DNA of 64,000 nucleotides, from the NCBI GenBank assembly GCA_002335865.1, contig DDCY01000029.1:322620-386619 (forward strand), written 5' to 3'. Shown one piece after another: positions 34,984-44,698 of the stretch (the stretch's first letter is position 1; each line of letters begins with the position of its first letter). Below the pieces are notes generated by a model that worked only from the letters and a program-made list of their open reading frames with translations, made no database searches and had not been told where the DNA came from. The stretch comes from Saprospiraceae bacterium UBA1994 (GTDB lineage Bacteria > Bacteroidota > Bacteroidia > Chitinophagales > Saprospiraceae). The position numbers were made by a program, and so were the translations under genes.

Positions 34984-37569
34984 ATGAAAGGATTTTTTAC
35001 ACTAGCTCTCGGGCTATTAATGACTATGAGCGTTTCAGCTCAAATGATTAAAGGTACTGTCACAGACGGTGATTACGGTGATCCTCTGATTGGAGCATCT
35101 GTTGTTATCAAGGGTTCTACAGTTGGAACTATCACAGATATTGATGGTAATTTTTCAATGAACAAGCCAGAAGATGGAGGCAACATGCTAGAGATTAGCT
35201 ACCTAGGTTATGAAACTATGGTATACGATCTATCTGAAGGTATGGATTTAGGTGTTGTTTCATTAACGGCGGGTATGGCTGGATTGGAAGAAGTAGTAGT
35301 AACTGGTGTTATGGATATAGTACGAGATAGAAGAACTCCAGTAGCAGTATCTACTATTAGTGCTTCTGAGATTCAAGCTAAAGCAGTTGGTAATGTAGAA
35401 CTTCCGGACGTAGCAAAGGCTACACCATCTATATATGTAGCTAACCAAGCGGGCGGATATGGTGATGCTCAGGTATGGACAAGAGGTTTTTCTCAAGTTA
35501 ATACGGCATTTCTTCTTAACGGACAACCTATTAATGGAATGGAAGACGGTAAAATGTACTGGTCTAACTGGTCTGGTCTAACTGATGTTGCTAGTGCTGT
35601 TCAAATACAAAGAGGATTAGGTGCGTCAAGTTTAGCTATATCTTCAGTAGGAGGAACTTGGAACTTTATAATGAAGGCAACAGAAAATAAGAAAGGAGGT
35701 AATGTATTCACTACAGTTGGAAATAACAATTATCAAAAAATTGGTGCTACTTATAGTACTGGTTTGATAGATGACAAATTTGCTGTTACTGCATTATTAT
35801 CTTCATGGTCAGGAGACGGATGGGCTCATGGAACTCAGGGAGCAGGACAGACTTACTTTTTATCTATGGGTTATAAACCAGCTGCAAATCACAATATTAA
35901 TTTCTTAATTACTGGAGCTCCGCAGTACCATGATCAAAAGTATTCTACAAGTATTTATAACCATGAGGATTCAAACGGAGATATTGATCCAAGATATAAT
36001 GGTAATTGGGGTATTTATGACGGTGAATATTTCTCAGAAAGAAGAAATTACTATCACAAGCCAGTCATGAATCTTAACTGGGAATGGGAAATGGACGATA
36101 AATCATCCTTAGGAACAGTACTGTACGGATCATTCGGTAGAGGTGGTGGAACCGGTGGTATTGGTGGTGGAAGAGTAAGAACTGAATCAGGTCTTATCAA
36201 CTTTGATGCTACTGCTGCAGATACATCAGCTACATATATAAGAAGAGCTTCAGTTAATAACCATAATTGGTTTGGTCTAGTATCAAAGTATAAAAGAGAT
36301 ATCACTGATAATATCAAATTTAGTGTTGGTACAGATTTAAGAAGGTACTATGGAGATCATTTCAGACAAGTATCTAGTTTATTAGGTAGAGATAGTTACG
36401 AGCAAGGAGGGTCACCTAGGTTCCCTAATGGAGTATCAGCTACTACAGAATATAATGCTAATCCTTGGTCTGCATTGTCTAATTTTGCAGATAGAGATGA
36501 TAGAATAGCTTACAATAACGCAGAAACTATCAGATATGCAGGATTATTTGGTCAAGTAGAATATTCTGCTGACGCATTCTCTGCGTATTTCCAAGGGGCA
36601 GTTTCTACCCAAGATCATGTTAGACATGAATTATATTATGAGACTGAAGAAAATGAAGATTCTGAAAAAGTTGTGAATAATGGTTATAATGGTAAGTTAG
36701 GATTGAGCTATGACATTAATGGAAGCAGTAGTGTATTTTTCAATTCAGGAGTATACTCAAGACAACCTTTTCATGATAATGTATTTGTAGGTAATTCTAA
36801 TGTAGTAAATCTAAATACAAATAACGAACAGATTGTTGGTTTGGAACTTGGGTATAAGTATGCAACAAGTTCATTTTATGCTAATATAAATTTATATAGA
36901 ACAGCTTGGAATGACAGAGTCGCTTTCAACAGTTTACAAGTTGATGACGGGATGATGACTACTTTAACAAATAATGACGCTTACACTGCTTTAGGTGAAG
37001 ATCCTTATGAACTTATCTATCAAAATCAACTTCACCAAGGTGTAGAAATTGATTTAGGTATTAATGCAAGTGATAAGCTTAAAATAAAAGCATTTGGTTC
37101 ATTTGGAAAATGGGATGTAGTTGGTGATAGAGATGTAGAGTTGTATGATGGTCTTGATGCTAATGATTTAGTCCAAAGTTTTGTGGCTACAGGAGATGAT
37201 ATTAAGGTAGGCCAAGCACCTCAAACTTCTTATGGTGTAGGTGCGAGGTATCAGTTGACTGATCATTTCGCAGCAGAAGCGAACTATTTTGGTTATCAAG
37301 GGATGTATGCTAATAATGGCGGAATCGAGTTACCTAGTTACCAATTGATGGATCTTAACTTCTCATACATTATACCAATGGACGAGAATGTATTAAGATT
37401 AGGAGCAAATATTTACAATGTATTTAATAAGCTATATATCAGTAATGCTAGATCATCTGATGAAGCTGATGAAAATCCAGAAAATAACTGGAATGGAATC
37501 AACAAAAGTAACAGAGTTACATTCGGAAAGACTAGAACATGGAACTTCTCTATGAAATATTCTTTCTAA
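34984..37569 (+). CDS. TonB-dependent receptor with carboxypeptidase-regulatory domain
   Basis: 861 aa. Signal peptide ending SVSAQ (about 20); carboxypeptidase-regulatory-like domain (about 22-95, GTVTDGDYGDPLIGASVVIKG); plug (about 105-230, LEEVVVTGVMD ... VWTRGFSQVNTAFLLNGQPING ... IQRGLGASSLAISSVGG); then a 22-strand-type barrel to the terminal NFSMKYSF. The next gene, 181 bases on, encodes a multidomain secreted protein. A strong terminator lies between them, so they are neighbours and not clearly one operon. The ligand is unknown. A near-match -7 box (CATATTTG) is present upstream. Confidence 0.92.
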   Translation: MKGFFTLALGLLMTMSVSAQMIKGTVTDGDYGDPLIGASVVIKGSTVGTITDIDGNFSMNKPEDGGNMLEISYLGYETMVYDLSEGMDLGVVSLTAGMAGLEEVVVTGVMDIVRDRRTPVAVSTISASEIQAKAVGNVELPDVAKATPSIYVANQAGGYGDAQVWTRGFSQVNTAFLLNGQPINGMEDGKMYWSNWSGLTDVASAVQIQRGLGASSLAISSVGGTWNFIMKATENKKGGNVFTTVGNNNYQKIGATYSTGLIDDKFAVTALLSSWSGDGWAHGTQGAGQTYFLSMGYKPAANHNINFLITGAPQYHDQKYSTSIYNHEDSNGDIDPRYNGNWGIYDGEYFSERRNYYHKPVMNLNWEWEMDDKSSLGTVLYGSFGRGGGTGGIGGGRVRTESGLINFDATAADTSATYIRRASVNNHNWFGLVSKYKRDITDNIKFSVGTDLRRYYGDHFRQVSSLLGRDSYEQGGSPRFPNGVSATTEYNANPWSALSNFADRDDRIAYNNAETIRYAGLFGQVEYSADAFSAYFQGAVSTQDHVRHELYYETEENEDSEKVVNNGYNGKLGLSYDINGSSSVFFNSGVYSRQPFHDNVFVGNSNVVNLNTNNEQIVGLELGYKYATSSFYANINLYRTAWNDRVAFNSLQVDDGMMTTLTNNDAYTALGEDPYELIYQNQLHQGVEIDLGINASDKLKIKAFGSFGKWDVVGDRDVELYDGLDANDLVQSFVATGDDIKVGQAPQTSYGVGARYQLTDHFAAEANYFGYQGMYANNGGIELPSYQLMDLNFSYIIPMDENVLRLGANIYNVFNKLYISNARSSDEADENPENNWNGINKSNRVTFGKTRTWNFSMKYSF

Positions 37570-37593
37570 AATAAATCTTAAAGTCATACAATT

Positions 37594-37628
37594 AAGCCTG
37601 GCAACTAAAAAGTTGTTAGGCTTTTTTT
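37594..37628 (+). terminator. intrinsic terminator after the TonB receptor gene
   Basis: AAGCCTGGCAAC pairs with GTTGTTAGGCTT around a TAAAAA loop, followed by a run of T. It lies 25 bases after the stop. Confidence 0.9.
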
Positions 37629-37750
37629 ATTGTCTATTTTTATATTTTCATAGTTACATTTCTAAGTTTACTTATCATTGATTAATTTCAGCAAAAAAGT
37701 AATTTATGTGAATCAATTGTTTTAAATTATTTAACTAAAACCAACTTAAC

Positions 37751-40597
37751 ATGACAAGATATTTATCAATTATATTTTTAACATTTATTTCGACTTTGGC
37801 ATATTCTCAAATTGTCATAAATGAAATTAGTTATAATCCACCAGAATCTGGACAAGACAGTTTGGAGTATATAGAATTGTATAATCTTGGATCTAATGCA
37901 GTTGATCTATCTAATTTTGAATTTACTTCTGGTATAAATTTAACTTTTGATACAGGTATAAGTATAGAGGCTGGCGGTTATCTTATTGTATGCGAAAGCT
38001 CTGATGCCATGATGAATGTATTTGGTGTAGAAGGTATCGTATGGGATGGTGGTATGAGCAATGGAGGAGAAGCGATAGCGCTTAAAGATGCTGCAGGAGT
38101 ATTGGTGGATTCACTTAGTTATGATGATAATGCTCCGTGGCCTAGTCAGGCAGATGGTACTGACGGTGGTGGTGCGTCTATAGAATTATGTGATTCTACT
38201 AGTGATAATACATTAGGAGCAAACTGGAGAGCAGCTACTAATGATATTGGTATGATAATTAATGGAGCTATTGTGTTAGGAACTCCTGGAGTAGCTAATA
38301 CCGTGTTATGTGAGACACAACCAAATCATATAGTTAATGCCGCAGGTCTTTCATTTACTCCGAAAGATATTACCATCGAAATAGGAGAAACTGTGAGATG
38401 GGAAAACACAAGTGGAAACCATAATGTAAATGGTGGATTAGATGTTTATCCTAATAATCCTGAAGGTATCTTTAGTGGTGCTCCGGAGGCAGCGCCATGG
38501 ATCTGGGATTATACATTCAATATTCCAGGAATATATAATTATCAATGTGATTTGCATGTAGGTGCGGGTATGGTGGGAACAGTAACGGTAGAAGGAGAAT
38601 CAGTGCCGCCATTACCACTTGTGATTACGGAGATCATGTATAATGATCCAGCATTGGAGGATTCCCTTGAGTTTATAGAAATGGTCAACGTAGGTACAGA
38701 GTCTATAAACCTTGAAGGTCTAACATTTAGTAGTGGTGTTATACATACCTTCGCGGCTAAAGAATTGGGAGCTGGGGAGTTTGTCGTAGTGGCTAAGTTT
38801 CCAGATGTTATTTTAGACAAATTTGGCATATCGGCTATTGGTTGGACAGATGGAGAACTATCTAATAGTGGTGAACTAGTAGAATTAGTAAATGCTGATG
38901 GAGTACTAGTAGATGCTGTGATGTATGATGATGAGGGTGACTGGAGTCAACAAGCTGATGGACTAGGTAATTCACTTGTATTATGTAAACCTAATAGTGA
39001 TAATAATGTGGGAACTAGTTGGGGTGTATCTTCTTATTCTACTGATATTTCTATAGATGGAGTAGCGATTATGGCTAATCCAGGAGTTGCAAATTATTGC
39101 CTTTATTCTGTTGATGAGATTTCTCAGACTAATTCAAATGGTCAGATTACTTTCGAAGGCTCAGTAAGGGTATTAGGTAGAGCATTAGGAGTTAATCTAA
39201 GACCTGCTGGTTTGCAATTTACGATTACTGACGAAGATGGGGATGGTATTGCGCTGTTTAGTGGTGGCAATAATTTTGGATACGAAACCGTAGTCGAAGG
39301 CGACCTACTTTATGTGACTGGTAATGTGACTCAATTTAACGGTCTAGCTCAAATTGGATTGTTTGATGTCGATTTTGTATCTACTGATGGCCCTGCTCCT
39401 ACTTCTACTTTAGTAACTAGCTTAGGAGAAGCTACAGAATCTCAGTTACTAACCTTAGAAAATGTACATCTAGTAAATATTAATGAATGGTCAGGACTAG
39501 GATCAGGATTTAATGTAAGAGTAACAGATGGGAGTACTGATACATTTGCAGTTCGAATAGATGCTGATGTTGATCTTTACAATATGGGATACCCACAAGG
39601 AACATTTAATGTGACAGGTATTGGTGGTCAATTTGATAGTAGTGTTCCTTACACTGATGGATATCAGTTACTGCCAAGGTACAAGGAAGATATTTCTCCC
39701 TATAATGAATTTGTCCAAGATTTTCCTGAATATGACATACCTACCTTAACTACTGTAAATTCCAGTGGTGTTACAGACAGTTTAGGCAGAAAAGTTACAC
39801 TCACGGGAACATCCCATGGTATCAATTGGAGGCCATCAGGATTACAGTTTTGGGTGATAGATGAAAACAATAATGGTATCCAAGTATTCAGTTTTGATGA
39901 TAATGTAGGATACGATGTCAAAGAGGGAGATATCTTAACTATAAAAGGAACAATAGATCAATTCAACGGACAAACAGAGATAGTCCCTTCAGAAATAGTA
40001 ATCAATAGTGAAGGTCAAAATTTAGTAACACCATTGAATCTTGGTGATGGAGGTGTCGCTGCTTTGGATGAAAGTTTTGAATCAAAGTATGTTACTGCTG
40101 ATGATGCTTTCCAACTTGTAGATCCTGCCGCTTGGGCTGGAGACGGTTCATCATTTTCAGTTGAGATGACTAATGGATTATCTACGTTCAATGTATTTAT
40201 TGATACAGATACAGAATTTGCAAATATGCTAATGCCTCCTGGAGACTTTATGTCTATTACAGGTATAGTAGGGCAGAGTGATAGTGATGAACCATATGAT
40301 AGCGGATATGCAATATGGGTTAGATATGATTCTGATCTTAGTGTTGTAAATGCGGTAATAGAAGCTAATGATACCGATCTAGTAAGATTATTCCCTAACC
40401 CTGCTCGAAACATACTTAGTTTAGATACTAAATTGGCAATAGAGAAAATAGAGATATTAGATTGTACTGGAAGACAATTAGAACTGATTTCTTTGTCATC
40501 TAATCAGATAGATATTTCTAATCTTGCAAGTGGGGCTTACTTCTTGAGATTACATTCAGGAGATGTTCAGTTTATCCACAGATTAGTAAAAATGTAA
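37751..40597 (+). CDS. secreted lamin-tail / cupredoxin / OB-fold protein with T9SS sorting domain
   Basis: 948 aa. Signal peptide (1-19, AYSQ); lamin-tail domain 1 (about 20-180, LEYIELYNLGSNAVDLSNF); a cupredoxin-like domain (about 190-285) with GNHNV and CDLHVGAGM, which supplies His, Cys, His and Met in the spacing of a type 1 copper site; lamin-tail domain 2 (about 290-445); a tandem pair of about 205-residue OB-fold-like units (about 455-660 and 665-865), each with RPxGLQF and QFNG; then a sorting domain beginning RLFPNPARNILSL. LTD and OB modules occur in secreted nucleases, but no nuclease domain is present. It is bounded by terminators. Confidence 0.85.
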   Translation: MTRYLSIIFLTFISTLAYSQIVINEISYNPPESGQDSLEYIELYNLGSNAVDLSNFEFTSGINLTFDTGISIEAGGYLIVCESSDAMMNVFGVEGIVWDGGMSNGGEAIALKDAAGVLVDSLSYDDNAPWPSQADGTDGGGASIELCDSTSDNTLGANWRAATNDIGMIINGAIVLGTPGVANTVLCETQPNHIVNAAGLSFTPKDITIEIGETVRWENTSGNHNVNGGLDVYPNNPEGIFSGAPEAAPWIWDYTFNIPGIYNYQCDLHVGAGMVGTVTVEGESVPPLPLVITEIMYNDPALEDSLEFIEMVNVGTESINLEGLTFSSGVIHTFAAKELGAGEFVVVAKFPDVILDKFGISAIGWTDGELSNSGELVELVNADGVLVDAVMYDDEGDWSQQADGLGNSLVLCKPNSDNNVGTSWGVSSYSTDISIDGVAIMANPGVANYCLYSVDEISQTNSNGQITFEGSVRVLGRALGVNLRPAGLQFTITDEDGDGIALFSGGNNFGYETVVEGDLLYVTGNVTQFNGLAQIGLFDVDFVSTDGPAPTSTLVTSLGEATESQLLTLENVHLVNINEWSGLGSGFNVRVTDGSTDTFAVRIDADVDLYNMGYPQGTFNVTGIGGQFDSSVPYTDGYQLLPRYKEDISPYNEFVQDFPEYDIPTLTTVNSSGVTDSLGRKVTLTGTSHGINWRPSGLQFWVIDENNNGIQVFSFDDNVGYDVKEGDILTIKGTIDQFNGQTEIVPSEIVINSEGQNLVTPLNLGDGGVAALDESFESKYVTADDAFQLVDPAAWAGDGSSFSVEMTNGLSTFNVFIDTDTEFANMLMPPGDFMSITGIVGQSDSDEPYDSGYAIWVRYDSDLSVVNAVIEANDTDLVRLFPNPARNILSLDTKLAIEKIEILDCTGRQLELISLSSNQIDISNLASGAYFLRLHSGDVQFIHRLVKM

Positions 40598-40628
40598 AAT
40601 AAGCCCTCTGACTATTAAATAATTGTAC

Positions 40629-40660
40629 TGCCTTTCATCTTTTGATGGAAGGCATTTTTT
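40629..40660 (+). terminator. intrinsic terminator after the cupredoxin/lamin-tail gene
   Basis: TGCCTTTCATC pairs with GATGGAAGGCA around a TTTT loop and is followed by TTTTTTG. It lies 32 bases after the stop. Confidence 0.9.
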
Positions 40661-40834
40661 GTTTTGATTGGAGGAGATTTGGGCACTTAATATAATAGAG
40701 ATATTTGAAAATAAAGATCCTTTACAACAGCATAATTTATAGAATAAATCATATTATCTTCTTAAAACCACAATCAATAGGTCGATATCAATTAGATTTG
40801 ATCGTTATTCTAGAGTAAAGAAAACCCATAGTTT

Positions 40835-42466
40835 TTGAAGAAGATAGATAAATTGGTTTCTGGGAGTTTTGTAGGCCCTTATCTGCTATCGTTTTTCGTT
40901 GCAGAGTTTGTGCTTATTATGATGTTTCTTTGGAAGTACATAGATGAGATATTGGGTAAAGGTTTCACTATGTTCGATATATTAGAGCTCCTTTTTTACT
41001 ATGGTGTGACGATTATACCTATGGCAGTACCCATTACCATATTAATATCTTCGGTAATGGTGTATGGTGACATGTCAGAAAAACATGAACTGGCCAGCCT
41101 TAAGTCCGCTGGAGTATCACTATTTCGTATCATGCGTCCAGCCATGTATATAGCATTGGGGACAGCTATATTTTCCATATTTGCTTCTAATTACCTAAAG
41201 CCTAGAGCTAACTATATGTTTCTCAAGCGATTTACTGCTTTGCGCAAGCAGAAGCCTGCAATGACTATCGAAGAGGGAATATTCAATAAGGACTTCAAAG
41301 GTTTTGCGATTAGAGTAGCTTCTAAGGGTGATGACGATCAGACGATCAATGATGTAATTATTTACGATCATTCGGATAATGATAAAACCAAAATCAACCT
41401 TATAAAATCACAGTCTGGAAAGATGTATACTAGCGAAGATGACGGCTATTTTGTCATGAACCTTAAAGATGGATATCAGTATCGTGAGTTGCCTTCTAGC
41501 TACGGTAAAGGTTCGGCAAACAAATCTAAGTATCCTTTTATGAGGACTAAATTTGATACTTGGAGTAAGGTCTTTGATATGAGTGAGTTTGAATTTGACG
41601 CTAATTCGGCCAATGTTAATCCAAATAAGGAAGACATGTTGACCACACCTCAATTATTGTCGGCGATAGATTCTGTAAAGATAAAGTCTCAAGATGTACA
41701 ACTAAAAATATTGTCCAACTTTGATGGGGTATTAGATATTTATGCGGTCAATGAGTATCAACAGTTGCAAGAGAGATTAAAGGCAGAGAAATCTGCTGAC
41801 AAGTTTGACAAAGACAATGATACAAGGCTAAATATAGATAGTTTCAAACGGTCTCAAGACAGAGTCCTTGAGATGAAAAATAGGTTTAACAAAGAAAAAA
41901 GAAACAAAACTCAAGGTAAGAATAGTAAGATTGTAAGTAGGGCTAAAATTAACTACCTAGCTGATATGGGAACAGTAGATAGCGTTATATCTTTATTAGA
42001 TATGGTAGTACCGTCGAAGAAGAAGGAAATAGTCAAACAAGCAGCGAGTTTAGCTACTAGTAGAAAAGATCATGTGAATGGATACGTGGCTCAGATAAAT
42101 CAATTAAGGAAGAAGCAAAAAAAATATCAGTTGAGATTACACCAGTCTTATAGTTGGGCACTGATATGTGTCATATTCCTATTTATAGGAGCGCCTCTAG
42201 GGAGTATCATTCGTAAAGGTGGATATGGATATCCATTACTAGTAGCTATTCTTTTTTATATGGTATTTATGATTATCACGATCATGGGCCAAAAGCTTAA
42301 TCGTAACGAGACATTAAGTCCTGAGATTGCTGCTTGGATGCCTTGTGTCGTATTGGCTCCAATAGCTGCGTGGCTAACCATTAAAGCGATGAGAGATTCT
42401 AAGTTCATTGGTTCAAATGCAATAATTAATTGGTTCGAGAAATTATTTGCTAGATCTGAGGCTTAA
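40835..42466 (+). CDS. LptF/LptG-family lipopolysaccharide export permease
   Basis: 543 aa with a TTG start. The N-terminus reads LVSGSFVGPYLLSFFVAEFVLIM, the classic first helix of YjgP/YjgQ permeases. Three helices at the start and three at the end (about 445-515, FLFIGAPLGSIIRKGGYGYPL) frame a large extracytoplasmic part. At 543 residues it is much longer than the roughly 360 of proteobacterial LptF/G, because of a charged, partly coiled insertion (about 260-420). It would work with LptB and a partner to move LPS from the inner membrane. No partner is in the window. Confidence 0.9.
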   Translation: MKKIDKLVSGSFVGPYLLSFFVAEFVLIMMFLWKYIDEILGKGFTMFDILELLFYYGVTIIPMAVPITILISSVMVYGDMSEKHELASLKSAGVSLFRIMRPAMYIALGTAIFSIFASNYLKPRANYMFLKRFTALRKQKPAMTIEEGIFNKDFKGFAIRVASKGDDDQTINDVIIYDHSDNDKTKINLIKSQSGKMYTSEDDGYFVMNLKDGYQYRELPSSYGKGSANKSKYPFMRTKFDTWSKVFDMSEFEFDANSANVNPNKEDMLTTPQLLSAIDSVKIKSQDVQLKILSNFDGVLDIYAVNEYQQLQERLKAEKSADKFDKDNDTRLNIDSFKRSQDRVLEMKNRFNKEKRNKTQGKNSKIVSRAKINYLADMGTVDSVISLLDMVVPSKKKEIVKQAASLATSRKDHVNGYVAQINQLRKKQKKYQLRLHQSYSWALICVIFLFIGAPLGSIIRKGGYGYPLLVAILFYMVFMIITIMGQKLNRNETLSPEIAAWMPCVVLAPIAAWLTIKAMRDSKFIGSNAIINWFEKLFARSEA

Positions 42467-42528
42467 TAGATTTGGAGAGTAATATTTTTCTTTTGCTTCT
42501 TTATAACACAATAATTAAAATACCGGTC

Positions 42529-42536
42529 TATCTTCG
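42529..42536 (+). promoter_or_regulatory. -7 promoter element (TATCTTCG) of the B12 operon
   Basis: TATCTTCG lies five bases before the first paired base of the cobalamin riboswitch, exactly where transcription should begin. It supports TAnnTTCG as a working -7 variant in this genome. Confidence 0.5.
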
Positions 42537-42541
42537 CAGTA

Positions 42542-42728
42542 GATTTAGGTTGATAGGTAGTAAAGCTACTACTGATCATTAAAAAGGGAATCCGATTCAA
42601 ATTCGGAGCTTTCCTCGAAGCTGTAAGTCCAATATTAAGTCTTGATCATATTCATGCAAACCACTGATAGAATTGTCTATTGGGAAGGTAAGATCAAAAC
42701 TTGGATAAGCCAGAATACCTGCCAAATC
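42542..42728 (+). promoter_or_regulatory. cobalamin (B12) riboswitch
   Basis: The core matches the cobalamin aptamer: AAAAAGGGAATCCGATTCAA at 42590-42609 with the paired ATTCGGAGCTTTCC, GAAGCTGTAA, CCACTGA (42661), TGGGAAGG (42680) and the B12 box AAGCCAGAATACCTGCC (42707-42723). P1 can be drawn: GATTTaGG (42542-42549) with CCAAATC (42722-42728). It lies 137 bases upstream of btuB, and its start is set by the -7 box at 42529. It should lower expression of the downstream genes when adenosylcobalamin or a relative is plentiful. Confidence 0.93.
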
Positions 42729-42865
42729 TTCATAAACTGGAAGTCTTCGAAGGAAAGATGTGCAGGTAAATTTATACTAGGTTGTGTCCTAGGTGTATCT
42801 ACCTATATCTTTCTTTAATTTTCTAGAGCTTTCATATTGAATAACTAAAATGTTTTAGACAGGTA
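42729..42865 (+). promoter_or_regulatory. expression platform between the B12 aptamer and btuB
   Basis: Two possible switch pairings are visible. GCAGGT (near 42762) can pair with ACCTGC inside the B12 box. CTACCTAT (42799-42806) can pair with ATAGGTAG (42553-42560) in the first aptamer strand. A CTAGG/CCTAG hairpin with a six-base loop lies between. No T-run terminator is present, so control of translation or RNA stability is more likely than termination. Confidence 0.45.
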
Positions 42866-44683
42866 TTGGTTAAGTGGATTGTCATATTTATGGGGTTAAT
42901 TCAGTGTTCACTTTACGCACAGAATGATAGTATTGATCTCATTGAAACTATCGGGCCCGAAGTGAGTATAGAAGGTGTATTGTCAGCTAGCACAATACTC
43001 TTGACAAAATCATCGGACAATTCGGTATGTGATCCTTTATCACAGCAGATTGGCATACAAATACAGACACAAGGCGGGCCCTATTTACGTACAGCTCTAT
43101 ATCGTGGACAGTCAGCCAGGCACATGGCGATTTTGTGGGAAGGAGTTAATATCCAGAATAGTTTTAATGGCACTTATGATTTAGGTTTAATACCGAGTAT
43201 CTTATTTTCTAATAGTAAATGGTTTGATGGTGGACAGAGCGCTAATGTTGGGACCGCAGCGATGTCAGGAGCACTTATGCTCGCTTATGATAATAGTCAA
43301 CCATTAATATCTGCTGGACTGAAATTCAGCGATCAAGGTAATCGGCGGATAAATTTTAGAGTACATCAAAAAAGTGGCAGACTATTTCAAACTCTACAAG
43401 CCAATTTATTGGATAATGAGAATGCATTTCGATATCAGTCTAGAGATACAATTGCCAGAAGAAGAAACAGTGATCATAATCAATTAGACCTAACATATCG
43501 TGCTAGTGTACAATGGTCAAATAGTATGAGTACTAATATCAACTACTGGTACCAAGATTTAGAACGTATGTTGTCGCCATCTACAATAGCGTCTAATTTG
43601 GCTTATCAAAAAGATCGGAATCATAGATTTTCAATAGGTCATGACTGGCAATGGTCACCTAAGTTATATTGGTCGACTAAGCTGGCGTATATGAATGAAT
43701 ATATTGGCTATATGCAACCGGGGATAGAAAGCTTCGCAGAAAGTAATATTGTAAATTTTAATAGTAAACTGAAGATTAATGGCTATGCAGATCACCTAAT
43801 TGGAGTTGCAATTAGATATGAGAATGGAGAACTTGTAGATACAATCAATCCTTCGTTTAAATCATTTTTTCCAGAAAGAATAACTTCTGCTGTCTATTAC
43901 AAAGGTACAGTTAAAATAGATAAGACGACGATAAGCCTTTCGCTACGTCAGGAGTCCATTGATGATGATGTCCAAAGACCCATTGGACAACTGGCGCTAA
44001 AATTTGATCAATTTGATCGCTTGAGTTATACGTTAAACTTGGGAAGACATTACAGCTATCCTGGATTCAATGACTTGTATTGGCCGACTGGTGGCAATCC
44101 TGATCTCATTACTGAAAAATCTTGGCAAATTGAAGGTGGGATATCAATTTATGGTTTGATAGTAAAGGTATATAAAATTAATACTTCTGATAAAATCTTG
44201 TGGGCTCCAAATGAGCAGGCTGTCTGGACCCCAGAAAATATATCAAACACTGAATCTTCAGGGTTTGATATCAAATATAATGGGAAGCTTAATATCAGGA
44301 AAAATATAGGAGTAACACTTATACCTAGGGTTAACTATAATCATACTGTTAATTCTACAGAAGGTGTAAATAAAGGCAATGAACTTCTTTACAATCCAAA
44401 GTTTAAATTTCGATTGAGGGGAGTTTTTCAATACAAACAAATTTCGCTTTCAATAGATAGATCATATACTGGGCGAAGATTCCAAACACTTGACAATAAA
44501 GATAAATTGGATCCTTACAATTTGCTCAGTGCAGAGCTTAATTATAAATGGAATAAGGATCAAAAGTACAGTGCAGAAATATATCTCGGAGCAAGAAATA
44601 TATTTGATGAAACCTTTGAGCTGGTAAGTTTTTTTCCGCAGCCTTTGCGGACAATATATATAGGATTTATTTTTTCAATTTAA
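42866..44683 (+). CDS. btuB: TonB-dependent vitamin B12 receptor, BtuB-like
   Basis: 605 aa from a TTG start. The only nearby ATG upstream reads into a stop after two codons, while this start gives a proper signal peptide (VKWIVIFMGLIQCSLYAQ). The plug (about 35-150) has IQTQGGPYLRTALYRGQSARHMAILWEGVNIQNSFNG and a GTAAMSGALML segment; the barrel follows and ends in a terminal aromatic-rich strand (IYIGFIFSI). The size is normal for BtuB. The cobalamin riboswitch immediately upstream makes B12 or a relative the likely cargo. It is followed after 15 bases by the propeller lipoprotein gene. Confidence 0.88.
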   Translation: MVKWIVIFMGLIQCSLYAQNDSIDLIETIGPEVSIEGVLSASTILLTKSSDNSVCDPLSQQIGIQIQTQGGPYLRTALYRGQSARHMAILWEGVNIQNSFNGTYDLGLIPSILFSNSKWFDGGQSANVGTAAMSGALMLAYDNSQPLISAGLKFSDQGNRRINFRVHQKSGRLFQTLQANLLDNENAFRYQSRDTIARRRNSDHNQLDLTYRASVQWSNSMSTNINYWYQDLERMLSPSTIASNLAYQKDRNHRFSIGHDWQWSPKLYWSTKLAYMNEYIGYMQPGIESFAESNIVNFNSKLKINGYADHLIGVAIRYENGELVDTINPSFKSFFPERITSAVYYKGTVKIDKTTISLSLRQESIDDDVQRPIGQLALKFDQFDRLSYTLNLGRHYSYPGFNDLYWPTGGNPDLITEKSWQIEGGISIYGLIVKVYKINTSDKILWAPNEQAVWTPENISNTESSGFDIKYNGKLNIRKNIGVTLIPRVNYNHTVNSTEGVNKGNELLYNPKFKFRLRGVFQYKQISLSIDRSYTGRRFQTLDNKDKLDPYNLLSAELNYKWNKDQKYSAEIYLGARNIFDETFELVSFFPQPLRTIYIGFIFSI

Positions 44684-44698
44684 TAATATAAATACAAT

